A stretch of 64,000 nucleotides of DNA, from positions 1 to 64,000 of the forward strand of contig FMBT01000362.1 in the NCBI GenBank assembly GCA_900095095.1, written 5' to 3'. The position numbers and the translations under genes were made by a program. The DNA comes from Fragilariopsis cylindrus CCMP1102 (Eukaryota > Bacillariophyta > Bacillariophyceae > Bacillariales > Bacillariaceae). Below are positions 1-12,008 of the stretch, piece by piece; position 1 is the stretch's first letter; each line of letters begins with the position of its first letter. The notes below the pieces were generated by a model that saw only the letters and a list, made by a program, of their open reading frames with translations, was not told the origin of the DNA and did no database searches.

Positions 1-2862
1 AAATACTTTCAATTACAATGGCAACAACGGTACGAATGACGGGGAGGAGGAAAACGAAGATATTCGTAAGATGGCACGAGCACTCGCACCGCAAATATCT
101 GAACTGGAAGACCTGTTAAAGGATTTTACAGAAACAGAAACTGCGGACGCTTTAGAAGATATGAATCAAAAGAATACCGACACATCTCGGTCCATGATGG
201 AGGACGAAGACGATGACCTCGATGATGAACTAACACAATTGGCTCTATCTGAACAAGCTATGCGAGAAGAATTGGAATTTGCTGCAGGGATTTCAATGTT
301 GGGTTCACCTAGTCCCAGTCGAAATAATGATCACAGTCGTAATAGCGTCGATCTTCCATCACCCATAGTCCTTAACGCTCCACCCAATCACCATCAACCG
401 GAAATACCTGGAGTTGTTCTACCATCAGCGTACACATTGCAAGATCACGCCGATTATTTACAACTTAGAACGGAACGCACGGTGGATGGTATTACAGTGA
501 TATAACATCTAAATTATTACCTGTCATGTCGGGGTCGGTGGTCACGGCAGACCTAGTCAAGGATTATTGTTTGCCCATACCTTTTCGGAAGTTGAAACGC
601 TTATACAGTGGGGTAGTTTTTCACGATGTTTGGAAAAAAAAAAGCGGACCCAATCATTCATAAGCACGCCAAAGAAAACACCAAATGGTACAGCAACTGG
701 AACACCATTAGTTAATAGATTGCTGACGACGACTCCAGCAGCCACTGCCTCATCAGCTACCACACCTGGAGCCACACCTGGTTTTACAATGGCAGTACCA
801 GCCACTCCCGCTACACCCGCAACCAAAACACCATCTAGAACGGCAACATCCGAAGCGGATACTACTACCAAAACACCAGTACCACCACTATCACTCAAAA
901 AACAACAATAGCAATAACAATAACGTCGAGGAACCGCTACCGGTTCGAACTGTTTCTATTCCGCGTACGGCCTGATGTCTTATGCGGAGCAATCATGGAT
1001 GCGGCGCATCATGCCTTTGAAATTTTACCTAGCAATGCACTACTCATATCGTTAAACGGCAGGGGGACATTTGCGTGGAGCTGTGTACCTACCTCAACAA
1101 CAACTTGCCTATGTGGCAGATATACAACTATGTACACAAAAGAATGATGAATTGGAACGTCGGTTAATATTGCGGTTTTATCATATCCAGGACGATCCGG
1201 AGGCATTATTTGAACTGGGACAGATTTTGCATAGACAACAGCAACAGGTACCGCCCTCACCACAAACACTTTCAACTGTGAATGGTTCATTTAGTACAGA
1301 TAATTTACATTCGACGGCATCTTTGGAGGAGAATGATGTTATGGCCAAGAAAAGCTGGTTGCCAATCGTCATTTAAAACAGACATGCAGTCTCATTCAAA
1401 GGCTTATGGCAGCGGAACAGCAAGAGGGAGGAATAAAAAAGATGGACAGCAAACAGCAATCAAGGTACGGAATAAATGAGAGAATTTTGCTGGTGATCTA
1501 AATAATGCAGACTGGTCTAATCTATATACTCACACTTGATGATTGATTTTCTCCTTCGCTCCTCTATTCATTTGTTGTACACAGCTGGTTAGGACTGAGG
1601 AATACACCCTTCGATTCCAAAACGGCTATGCAATACGCGATGGTACTCATTTAGAATCAAATTTCAAGTCATGTCCTTCGGTTAGAGAAGAAAACAAAAA
1701 AGCAGCACCCACTATTCGTCGATTAACTTTGCCCAGCCTTTCGAAGAAGGATTGGCCCATGCTGGACGTTTCATGGATGTTAACCAATCATATCGTTGAG
1801 GAGTTGGACACACGAGATTGTGCCTACAACACATTATCGACATTACCCTTCGGGCAATTCCCTTCTTTACCGACACTCGATGTCCAGTATTGTTCTCAGT
1901 TGCGACGATTGAGTCGCGAGAATATGATTACACATCTATTAAAGTCAGCGAAAGAATTGGAAGAATACGCAAGTCTTGCCGAATATAATTGTGCCGTGTG
2001 TATAACGCTGTTGGATCCTATGATTGAGCACTACGGAGTTCCTGCCTTGTCATTGCCAAAACCAAAATCACTCGACGAATACCCTCTGGAGTATTTACCA
2101 CCACAAATATCTTGTCCACCGTGGGGAAGCCTTGTAATGGAGGCCCTGAATAAAGTTACTGCAAAAACTCCGACTGGAGATATATCCTTGACGGAAGCTG
2201 TTCGTTTGGTCTACCGAGCATTCATGAAGCAAGATGACGAAGAACAGGGAGCTCGACTTGGAAGGAAGAATGCACAGATCATGGAACGCCTTGCAAATAT
2301 GCAATCGCATCAGCGAGCCAGAATACAAAACATCAGAGACTCTCTCGTTTATAGTAGATTGGCCACAGAATCAGCTTCAGAGTTTTTGAAAGATTCTCAA
2401 TATGCCTCAAACAAGGGAAAAGAAGGTTATCCAAGTATCATACATAAGGACGTACCTTTATTAGATATAAAAATTTCCCTTGGAGCTTCGCGTTCCGGAA
2501 GAATGTATATTACAGCTAAACAAATTCTCTTTGTTACGAGTTATATACCACTGTTGGGGACGATCAACTCAACCCTATTGGATCTAAATTTGATCAGCTT
2601 TCAAGTGGTATCTAATCCCACTTCCACTATGCTGAATCCATTTCCCAATACCGTGAATGTTGTTCTGAAGTCGACCAATGAGTTCGTGTATAGTTTTAGA
2701 CCAGCGATGGGGCCGTCTCGTCTTCAAACCTTTATAACGATCATTCAAGGTTTTGCCAACGAAAATAAACCTTCAGAATATTCGCAATTCGTTGAAAATA
2801 ATGATGGGGTGACGAGAATAGCAGAATCGAAGTCAGAAGATGATCATGAATTGACAGTCTAA
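1..2862 (+). CDS. GRAM/PH-like domain protein, 5' end outside window
   Basis: The frame is open from the left edge, so the start lies upstream. The N-terminal part is acidic (around 190-240) and then Thr/Ala/Pro-rich (660-900). The middle part, near 1000-1200, reads like a beta-rich domain. The C-terminal ORF (about 1585-2862) carries a GRAM-like fold with SGRMYITAKQILFVTSY near 2497-2550, so membrane lipid binding is possible. An intron is likely between a GTACGG donor near 1465 and a CACAG acceptor at 1584. The reading frame changes near 495, 645, 905-980, 1060 and 1340. At 1340 the reading ...DVMAKK continues as LVANRHLKQTC in the next frame, next to a run of A. I recognise no named family beyond GRAM. 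An accumulation of assembly errors is likelier than a pseudogene, because the sequence between breaks looks constrained. Confidence 0.6.
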
Positions 2863-4336
2863 TTTTGTGATCCAATTTCATCATTTTCATTTACTAACTT
2901 GATGCGAAACCAACAAAATATTTATATTATTCTTGGAAGTTATTGAACTAGGGGTATACTTGGATTACAAGGAATGGGATTAAGGGATAACTACGTTATA
3001 AAAATGAACTAATAATACATAACAAGGGTTTTATCTTTCATAAAGAATTGTAGTATCACAAGAGACTATACAATTTATCGATGATTGAAGCTACATCAAC
3101 TTTAATACAGTACTGACACTATTAAAAGACCATCGCATGCCATGATCAGCCTACTTCTAATCTAATCCAGAGGTAGCGGATAGGATGGATATTGCAATGT
3201 TATGTAATTTGTGAGCTACAGTAATTAGATTATTCTATTTCCAGTCCAATTTAAGAATCGCGATTCAAACTGCGAAGCAGCCCCGGTGCACGGCAACACA
3301 CATGATTCATTTTTTCTGCTATACCTATAGAATTTGAATTCTTGCAAAAAATTATACCAATCAAACACTTCTCCCTCATACTACAGTATTAAAACAAAAC
3401 ATCCCTTTCTTGGTTGATGTTTATTATAGTATTATACCCAGAATATAGATTCTATAAGTGTGGGGAAGTGTGGTTGGAGTGTATATGAGTCACTAGTAAA
3501 TGAATGCATAGTACAGTGGACTTATACACATCATCATGAGCTAATGAACACTGTTAACATACATTAGTTAGGAAGTCTATACAATCAGTCTGGCGATGTT
3601 AGACTTATAGCTAGTAGATGCATTTACAACTAGAACACTGTGCATGAAAAAACATTCTTAAGTAGATTCTTGATCAGCAAGCAACTTTTAAGATTTTATT
3701 CCAGTGGCGTGCATGAAAGTGACTTTCCCAATTGGAAAAAGAAATCAGGATGCAGTTTACTTTTTAAAATTACATGTAATGCATAGGGTCAATTCTTTGA
3801 TTCTTTAATAGCTTGACTCAATTATGTCATCATCAGTCGATACCACCTGCTTCTTTTTTCTTGTGTTCATTGTCAAAATAGTATACAGTAAGTTAGTGTT
3901 ATTATGATACAAGTATTGAGACTTAATAATGGAATGGAATCGAATCAAAAAGTGCGTCCTCAAAATAACCTAACAAGAATGTTCATGAAATACTTATATT
4001 ACAGTAGTATGTTGTCTCGAAAAAATTATATAGAGTTAGGGGTTATTCACATTAAACTCAACGGAAATTTTGCGCGCTTTCATCACCACGATCAAACATC
4101 AAAATAAAATCGCACATACCGTAAGTAATACTTTTTTTGTCTTGATTATGATCCAACTAAGTCAAAGTAATAAGAGTCCTAACACAACAATCAGTAGAAA
4201 GAACAACAACCAGCATCGCATCAATAGCAAATAGTCCACTCCATCTAAGAAACGTGTTTAGTGCCATAAGACAGAACTACTTTGCACGGTGTTTACTTGT
4301 TGCTAACAATTAATCCTTGACACAGCGTGATATAAT
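2863..4336. other. Intergenic, 3' flank of GRAM gene and 5' flank of CenH3 gene
   Basis: AT-rich with no supported gene. A 67-codon open frame at 3904-4107 has no recognisable motif. I see no repeat or RNA gene. Confidence 0.5.
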
Positions 4337-4951
4337 ATGGCACGATACAAGCAGAGCGGACCCCGGCGATCGACTGGAAGTGCATCTGCTGCAGGAGGTG
4401 AATCATCTGTGGTCGGTCGGTCGAGAACAGCAGGTGGTACTGTCCGTCGTAGACCTGGTGAAATACCAGTCAGAAGGAGAAAACGAAGAATGAGACCAGG
4501 TAAGTGGAAGAAGATGAAACAAATTCGATACAATATTATGTGCTGTCGACAATAATTATCTGGTTGGTTTCTAATCTAAAATTGTGCTCTTTTATACATT
4601 CCACTTGATGGGATGTTATTGTGATTATTGCTGGTCCGATCATTATTTTCTCGTTTTTTTTTCTCAGGCGAAAAGGCACTGCGGGAGATTCGACAATATC
4701 AAAATAGTACTGATTTGCTCCTTCGACGACTTCCTTTTGCAAGATTGGTAAGAGAAATTCAACAAGGTCTATCTCGTCATAGTTATAGCTGGCAAGCGTC
4801 GGCAATACTGGCGTTGCAGGAGGCATCTGAAGCTCACCTGGTGGGTCTATTCGAGGATTGTAATTTATGTGCCATCCATGGAAAACGGGTAACTATAATG
4901 CCAAAGGATATGCAATTAGCGAGACGAATTCGTGGACAGAATAGAGAATAA
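4337..4951 (+). CDS. Divergent histone H3, probable centromeric variant (CenH3/CENP-A)
   Basis: Two exons: 4337-4499 and 4668-4951. The 168-bp intron has a GTAAGT donor and a T-rich tract before TTCTCAG; the join makes a Gly codon and gives 148 residues. The tail starts [13 protein letters not shown], loosely like H3 ARTKQTARKSTGG, then becomes Arg/Ser-rich and lacks the usual K9 and K27 settings. The fold starts at [17 protein letters not shown] (about residue 53). Loop 1, between VREI and the ALQEASEA helix, is [16 protein letters not shown]: one residue longer than canonical H3 and with Trp-Gln-Ala at the end, as in human CENP-A (NWQAQALLALQ). The rest, [14 protein letters not shown] and [13 protein letters not shown], is well conserved. 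A longer loop 1, a Trp there and a divergent tail are family hallmarks of CenH3, which marks centromeric nucleosomes. An unusual replacement H3 is the alternative. Confidence 0.85.
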
Positions 4952-5799
4952 ACCAGAGGAATAGAAGAAAATGACCACCAACAAACTTAGCAGGAGGGAA
5001 GGCAAGCTATATTATCATTATAATTTTCTTGTAAAAGGAATAATCGATCATCAGTTTGATAGTAATAATATTATTACAGTGACTAACTGTTGTTATCACG
5101 ACTCAAAATAATTATTCATGGGGTGAAAAGTTGTTAAGTGGAAGTAGTACAAGAGATCATTCTTACTGGAGTAGTGTAGTAATAGTATTAATATAATTCA
5201 ACTCTAAACCAAAAAAATAGACCAAGCGACTTGCTTAAATGCAACGCTATCATGCCTCAAAAAGGGTAAGGAAGAGCTATCTCGATCTACAAACTGTCAT
5301 TGGGAAGTTTTAATCTAAATAATTAATTAATAAATCATTATTGTGTTGAAAAGAAATCTGTTTTCCGTATTGGTACTGTAACTTACTAGATCTCGTGGAT
5401 GGATATTAGAAAATTAATAAGTCATAAATACGCCTACAAACCAACTAGTAAGTAAAGAAAGACCGCATCCGCATACTGCATTAAGAATACAAAATAATAA
5501 AGGAAAGTACCGAAATTGCTATTCTTTTAGCTAGTCTTGCTATAACGCTAGCTAGCTAGTTTCTAATCGACAATATATAGTTATTTTATTTAAACGTCGA
5601 TAGATTTAACACAAAATTTATAAATGCGCAAGACGCTATATAGTTAAGTATTATATTGCTCTTTTAAATGGCATAGCCACGTAATATTAATTGTACTGTA
5701 TTGTATTTTTTGACAAATATAACATCCATTATTATCATTTACGCAAACTTTTTTTTTTTGAATTTCATCATCATCTATTATTATTTTATTTATGATTTT
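4952..5799. other. Convergent 3' flanks of CenH3 and HMGR genes
   Basis: An 850-bp AT-rich spacer between two genes that point at each other. It should hold both 3' untranslated regions. No gene or clear repeat seen. Confidence 0.5.
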
Positions 5800-7909
5800 C
5801 TAATTCTTCGTGGCAGGTTTGCGGTTGTGAACCATATGAGCTTGTACTAACGTATTGGCAGCCAGTGCTGCTAACAAACTTAATTCTCCTGCCAATGTAG
5901 CCGCTGCTACGACCGTTGCAAGTTTCCTGGCATTATCTCCTGGCGTCGATGCTCCACCCCTACATCCGATTGCCTCGAGACATGCAGCTTGAGCCGGTAA
6001 GGAAGTACCTCCACCGACTGTTCCGACTTCAATACTTGGCATAGTACAACAAATCCATAAATCTTCGTCGTCTGTTTCTTCCATTAACGTAATACAGTTA
6101 GACGATTCAACGTTTTGGGCTGGATCTTGTCCTGTTGCTAAGAATATTGCCGTGACGATATTTGAAGCGTGGGCGTTGAATCCACCGATTGCACCTGCCA
6201 TGGCTGATCCGATCAAATTCTTGTTAATATTGGTATGTACTAAGGCTTTAACAGTAGTTTTGAGTGTTTTCTGAACAACATCCTTGGGAATAATAGCTTC
6301 AACTACGACCGATTTTCCACGACCCATTAACCAATTTGTTGCAGCAGCTTTCTTATCGGTACAGAAGTTCCCTGATAGAGCAACTAACTCCAACGACGGG
6401 AATTCCTTTTGTAGTGTTTCAATAACAGCAAGTGAACCCTTTGAGACCATATTCATTCCCATGGCATCTCCTGAAAAGCAGACAAGTCGTAGGTAAACAT
6501 TTTTCCCAGCAACGGTTGGATTACAATCCTTTAATTTGCCAAAACTTGTAGTCGATTCAAAGGCCTGTTTTAAAATTAAGAAATTGGATGGTTCCTCACA
6601 CCATAATTTCAAATCAGCTGCCTCCATGGCAGTATTCATACGGATACATGGCGCGCGGGTAATCCCGTCACGGACGATACGAGCTTTGGCACCACCCCCC
6701 TGTGTGATAGCTTTCGCACCACGATTCGAGGATGCCACCAAACACCCCTCTGTTGTTGCCATGGGAATATAAACAGTTTCATCATTAATTGTAAGTGGTC
6801 CGACCAATCCAACAGGAAGTGGTACATACCCAACAACAATTTCACAATTTGCACCGTATACACGACTGTAATCCAATGATGGTGTTGATGGTAGCTTATC
6901 AAGGACATTCGTAATATTTTTATTATTACTGTTATTGTGGTCACCTAAAACAGAAGCTAATTTTTGGTTACAGACAATTCTTCGAACAGCTACAGCACGG
7001 AATGGATCTAATCGTTTTTCCAATTCATGATCCTTCATCTTGTTATTTAGAACTAAATTAGCAATCTCTTCATCTTCAAGCTCTTTTAGATTGCCATTAT
7101 TCGATGATGATGACTTGAAAGAAGCTGGATCGCTGCATACTGGTGCACACGAAGCTGGTGGATGAATACTTTTATTTTTCTTCGTGGTAGTACTGGTAGT
7201 ACTATTCGTTGTTGATGACGCGTTGTAAGGTTTGCTATCGATACATAACAAGCAGTAACAGAAATACAAAAAGAAACAGTGTACTAATGACGTGAGTTAA
7301 AATTAAAATATATCAAATCAAATAATTGAAGTATATAATATTTTACGATTTCACGTACCTTGTGATATTATTATTAATATTATTATTTGTTATCGTCTCA
7401 TTTTCATCATTTGGATTTAAATCTTCATGGATTAACGATATACCAAAGAAACCAAAGAAATACAGTAAAAATACAGACCAACCAACTAAGAATTGGACTA
7501 ATACACCCTGTGATTCATGATGTAAATATTGTGATGCATTGGAACAGAATGTACATACACTCCAAAGAAATGCACCAACAGCTAAATAATTAATATATTT
7601 AAATATATGCCATTTTGGTTGTTTGTGATTGCTGTTGCTGCCACCACTATTATTAGTAGTAGGCTTTTTGAGTAGTGTGTCATTATTATCACTTGCAGCA
7701 GCACTAGCATTCATCATATCCTGTTTTCGTTGTTGTAGTTCAAGTGCATTTGAATTACCAGTTCCGAGTAACACCATACACAAACCGACAGTGGCAGCAA
7801 CGATGACAGCGTAAAGTTGTGATGATGGTAGTTGATCGATTCCTGATAACATAGTATCTAATCGCATGCCTAAAGTCGGTAATACTTCTCCTGCTGTTGT
7901 TGATGCCAT
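5800..7909 (-). CDS. HMGR: 3-hydroxy-3-methylglutaryl-CoA reductase, membrane class I
   Basis: Reduces HMG-CoA to mevalonate with NADPH, the committed step of the cytosolic mevalonate route to sterols. Exon 1 is 7909-7359 and exon 2 is 7234-5800. The intron has a GTACGT donor, and the split Ser codon gives 661 residues. Exon 1 encodes three hydrophobic stretches (about residues 31-50, 105-123, 135-160) that would anchor the enzyme in the ER, followed by an Asn/Thr/Ser linker. No sterol-sensing domain is seen. The catalytic domain has the expected motifs: TTEGCLVASSNRG (catalytic Glu), FSGDAMGMNM (catalytic Asp), CTDKKAAATNW (catalytic Lys), GQDPAQNVESS, VGGGTSLPAQAACL and QAHMVHNR (catalytic His). 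The frame is unbroken apart from the intron. The ATG at 7909 is the first Met of exon 1. Confidence 0.95.
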
Positions 7910-9902
7910 GGTTTGTTCTTGTTTTTGTTATTGGCTGTTGTTGTTTCAAAATATATTTTATAGGTATGTATGTGAATGTGAACGTTATTTTGAAAAATTG
8001 AAATTTGAATGGGGTGAAAGAACTTTTTCTTGTTCGCGCTCTTACCGGTACAAGTTGTTTTTGCACGATTTCGCTGCTTTATTTACTGTGTTACTAGTTC
8101 TTCGCCATTCATGTGTGTACAGTACAGTATGACTCGTGTGCTTTTTAAAGCGCACGCACGACCAATGCTGCTAAAAAATTAGAATTGGTCCATGATTAAA
8201 AAAGGGCATACTTTGTAAAACAAGATTTCAAATTGGTGGCATAATCGAAAAGGTTGTTTCGGCTTAACGGATAGCGTGGTGCACTCTTTTTTAAACCGCG
8301 GTGAACCACCCACGTAACGATTGTGAAATAGTACGACTACATATATGAGCTGCTGTGGTACCACTCTAGTATTGTAACCATAGTACAGTATGTATGGTAT
8401 GTATAGTATGTATGTATTATGTGCTAGTATGTATATTTGATATTATCATATTATATAATACTGTATGTTATATATTATTTGTGTGTGTATGTATCATATA
8501 TGTATGTAGTGTACTACACACATAATTGTACAACTTAACTACTGTATCAAATAATTTTAACTTTGAAATGAAAATGAAGAAGGTTTCATTCAATTGATGA
8601 TTTATACAATTGATGATGAAGGTTGTATTTGTTTATTGTTTGTTCTGTGTGCAATTCAAATTCATTATAGAGATAAATTCAGACTACTTGGATGTAATGT
8701 TGCTTGCGTTGTGGGGCAGACCGGTTGGGCTGGCAATGTAGCAATTGAAGTAAGCAGTACCTATATATATGTACTCAAAAAGTTGTGTGCACTGCCCGCA
8801 CCATCCATGGTAGAAAATTGTTCTGTATGTTGATTGAGTGATGATGAGATGAGAGTTTGTTTCAATTTAGTCATGCCATGGTTCATCCAAGATAAGGCTG
8901 TTGCAAACATGCCACAAATGCGCACACTACACACTACACACACACACACTTCACACTACATACACACACTAATATTAATATTGATATTGATAGACTTAGC
9001 TCTACTTGTACTACTAGGACTAGTACTATCATTATTAGTTGAAGTACAGTAAGTTGTGTTTCTGTAGTTTGTCATACAACAAGAATACCGCATGCGTACA
9101 CACAAAATAAATGCGATCATTGTTCAGTGAACTTCCGAACCCAGCAAGTTGAAGGTTCTTCGCCAACTACGGTGAAGTCTGTCTGTACTTCTAGAGGTTC
9201 GGACTTTCGTTGTTCCAGTACCTGTACACGCCTTCTCTGACGTCAATCATTACGTGAATTTTACGCACGTAAAAGGTAAAAATTTTTAAGTTGAAGCGCC
9301 GTATATCACAATCCAAAACTAAAAAAATGCGAACATGCTTCTTTTTACATCTTGACAACACATTGAACATAATATGTGTTGGCACAACTCACGACTGTGT
9401 CATCATTTTCGCACTTATTTATGATATTCGCCAATTGAGTTGCCCAATCAGACTTCAATCATCCTAACTTCAATGCTTAGTAGGTAAAGTTAGGCTGGTG
9501 TTACGTAGGCGTAAAGAAACAGAGCGAACCACAATAGTGCAAATACATCTGTAACAAATCAGCTTGAAGTTTTTTATCGCTCTGATAGGCTATCATGATG
9601 AATTAATTCTTTCACCCCCCGGGACCTGCCTGATGACAAACAAAGAATACCTCCCAGCAAATAAAAAGCACTTTTTATATCGCATTCTTTGATTGGATTA
9701 TTTGTTCTATGTTTCGTAGCAGCAGCACGGAGGTCGAGTCTTGACTCTCAGAGAACATAAAAGTGAATCATATTTCCACTTGCTTGAAATAACAAAGAGA
9801 GAAACGCCAACATTAATTCGAACATTACACACGATCATGTTATCAGGTATGTGTGTTGAAGTCTGTCTACCTGTTGTACTAATTCCCACAAGTAATAATA
9901 CC
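7910..9902. other. Divergent intergenic region between HMGR and the 9.9 kb gene
   Basis: About 2 kb holding the promoters of two divergently transcribed genes. It contains degenerate GTAT/ATGT tracts (about 8380-8515) and an AC-rich stretch (about 8921-8970). Short open frames here (8594-8833, 8834-9052) have simple composition and no motif, so I do not call them genes. Confidence 0.5.
8380..8515. repeat. Degenerate GTAT/TATG microsatellite tract
   Basis: Many imperfect GTATGTAT units interrupted by AT-rich sequence. Non-coding. Confidence 0.6.
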
Positions 9903-10847
9903 ATGAAGATGAACAAGAACATGAACATGATGGCGTCTCGTCATCATGGTCAACAACAATTTCTCGGAAAGAAACGTCCTCGAGCATCAGCATCTGTTAC
10001 TACAAGTACGTCTACATCTACTATCACCGATAACAACACCAAGACAATAAACATGCAAAGAAGTAGAAGAACAAGACGTGTACATTTCTCTTCGTCTTCG
10101 ACCGAATTATTATCATCATCATCATCATCGTCGCCTATGCCGCCTATAACACTTATTTATATTGGTCGAAGTGGAACATATCAAGATCTTATTAATGATG
10201 TTTGGTACAATAAAAATGAATTGGCAGTATTTACAAATGAGGCAAGAGAATATGTTCTTGAAGGCTTACGATTACGTGGCAATAATAGTAATAGTAGTAA
10301 TGGCGGCGGCGATGAACAGCAACAACGTGCACAACAAAGTGCAAAGAATAGTACAAGTACAACAATAACAAGTTGTGAATGTAGTAGAGGATATGAACGA
10401 TATGATTTGTCACGTGTACAACAAAAAGCATTAACAAGGAAAGTTATATTATTAGCATGTTCACAAAAGGTAGCAATCAATTTAAGTGCAGATGAAATGG
10501 CAATGATTGCACGTAAATCATCATCTTATGCAGTACAGGAAGCATTCGTTACTGGTTTTCAAGATTATTGTGATGTATATCATGATCTACAACAAGAAGC
10601 TAATACAAATACAAATTCTACTTCAAAATCAATAGTAGTACAATCCAAACAGCAGCAACAAAATATAGCTGCAGAAGATGATGATGAAGATGATGCAAGC
10701 ACAATCATCAGTACAAGTAGTACGAGTACGAGTGATACTACTTCATCAACTACGGCTTCTGCTATTACAACAATAAGTGTTAACTATGATGATGCAACAC
10801 CACCAGTCACACCACCATCATGCAAAAGGCTTCGTCGTACTTTCTAA
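9903..10847 (+). CDS. Diatom protein of unknown function with conserved basic/aromatic core
   Basis: The ATG at 9903 is chosen because the frame further upstream opens only at a TTG; this gives 314 residues. Residues 1-75 are Met/Asn/Lys- and Ser/Thr-rich with the basic stretch SRRTRRVHF, a possible nuclear signal, then a Ser run. The core runs from IYIGRSGTYQDLINDVWYNKNELAVF to a Cys-containing segment (TSCECSRGYERYDLSRVQQ) and a helical part (QKALTRKVILLACSQKVA ... MAMIARKSSSYAVQEAF). The tail is acidic, then Ser/Thr-rich, and ends in basic CKRLRRTF. From memory, the WYNK-EL segment followed by RGYE and a helical KA(V/L) segment resembles a lineage-expanded diatom family without a known role. 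No enzyme motif is visible. A GTATGT near 9846 could be a 5' intron donor, so the N-terminus is uncertain. Confidence 0.65.
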   Translation: MKMNKNMNMMASRHHGQQQFLGKKRPRASASVTTSTSTSTITDNNTKTINMQRSRRTRRVHFSSSSTELLSSSSSSSPMPPITLIYIGRSGTYQDLINDVWYNKNELAVFTNEAREYVLEGLRLRGNNSNSSNGGGDEQQQRAQQSAKNSTSTTITSCECSRGYERYDLSRVQQKALTRKVILLACSQKVAINLSADEMAMIARKSSSYAVQEAFVTGFQDYCDVYHDLQQEANTNTNSTSKSIVVQSKQQQQNIAAEDDDEDDASTIISTSSTSTSDTTSSTTASAITTISVNYDDATPPVTPPSCKRLRRTF

Positions 10848-11104
10848 TCTAAACTGAACTAAACATGCAGGTATATAGACAGCAATATATAATATCATAA
10901 TAGAAAACTTCTGTTGAACACTAGCACACTACACTCCATTAGTTTACTTTACACTACATGTATGTTGATATATTAGGGCTACATTGTTGTACTGTACTGT
11001 ATGATGCGATTGTAATAAGAAAGAGGTCTGCATTGTACAATTATGTACTAGTAGTGTAGTACGTTGTATTCGTACCAGGGGTCTACCTACATAAGTGGCA
11101 GTAG

Positions 11105-11455
11105 ATACCGTATTCAAAGTGTTAAAACTACTACGTAGTATATTGTATTGAAATCGAAGTCGAAGTGATTCCTACACTGTCGAAGCAAGATTTGATTCAC
11201 ACATTCGATTCCGATAACGTGCTTTTGTTGTGATATTATTTATTTATCGTATATGAATAAATATTATAGTCCTATGTATAATATATATAATATTTAGCCT
11301 ATTATATACTGTGGCTGGTATACCGTATTCAACGTATTAAAACTGTATTATATTGAGGTCGAAGGTGTCGAAGGTGTCGAAGTGGTTTCTTTTTGAAGCA
11401 AGACTACTGACTCCGTTGTTTCCGATAACAAGAGATATCAACCTCGTGCTTTCAT
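11105..11455 (+). repeat. Two diverged direct repeats, 11105-11225 and 11318-11455
   Basis: Both copies run ATACCGTATTCAA, then TTAAAACT, then TATATTG or TGTATTG, then tandem GTCGAAG units, GAAGCAAGA, TTCCGATAAC and CGTGCTTT in the same order, with small insertions between. The copies are clearly related but well diverged. I do not recognise a named element. They could be an old tandem duplication or two copies of a short interspersed sequence. Confidence 0.55.
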
Positions 11456-11482
11456 TTCCCTTCCATTATTGGTGTTATTGTC

Positions 11483-11502
11483 ATATATATATATATATAT
11501 AT
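11483..11502. repeat. (AT)n microsatellite
   Basis: About ten uninterrupted AT units in non-coding sequence. Confidence 0.9.
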
Positions 11503-11547
11503 ACATACATATATCTTCCTTCTTCAAGTTAGATAATGACTGATTGC

Positions 11548-11579
<32 letters not shown>

Positions 11580-11583
11580 ACAA
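11548..11583 (+). repeat. (CAA)12 microsatellite
   Basis: Twelve perfect CAA units. CAA runs often sit just before start codons in this window, but no coding frame follows here. Confidence 0.95.
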
Positions 11584-12008
11584 GACAGACGAAATAAATT
11601 TAAATAATAGAGCGACCAAGCAAACGAGTACAATAATGTACATGATACCATATTATACACTGTACTGATACATCCTAAAATCATGTTTTTCTGTTACCGC
11701 CACTGTGCGCGATGTACAGCAACAACAAAAGATGGCAACAAACTCCACTTCATCACATACAGTATTATAACACATTACGTCATCGTACCTATTATATTGG
11801 AGTAGAATACACGTGTAGTACTCTACACGTAGGACCTTGTCCTAGTATTGAGGTTGTAGTTACTTTTAAAAATCTTATTCTAAGGATGCTAGTCAGTAGT
11901 ATTCGATTGAATGAAACCGAACCAATTATTTGACTTAGATCTTGGATGTCTAGTAATTTTTACACAGAACACGGCGACTGGAGTAATGATTTCCAATAAG
12001 TAAGTGGG

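Larger units (their letters stand above)
10848..12008. other. Convergent 3' flanks, microsatellites and two related imperfect repeats
   Basis: No gene is supported. The interval holds two diverged copies of a roughly 120-140 bp sequence, an AT dinucleotide run and a CAA run, each listed separately. Confidence 0.5.

Noticed and set aside
3904-4107. 67-codon frame upstream of the CenH3 gene
   Set aside because: Too short, and no recognisable feature.
8594-9052. Two consecutive short frames, one ending in a Leu/Ile-rich stretch
   Set aside because: The hydrophobic stretch comes from an ATTAATATTGAT simple repeat. No homology signal or splice context.
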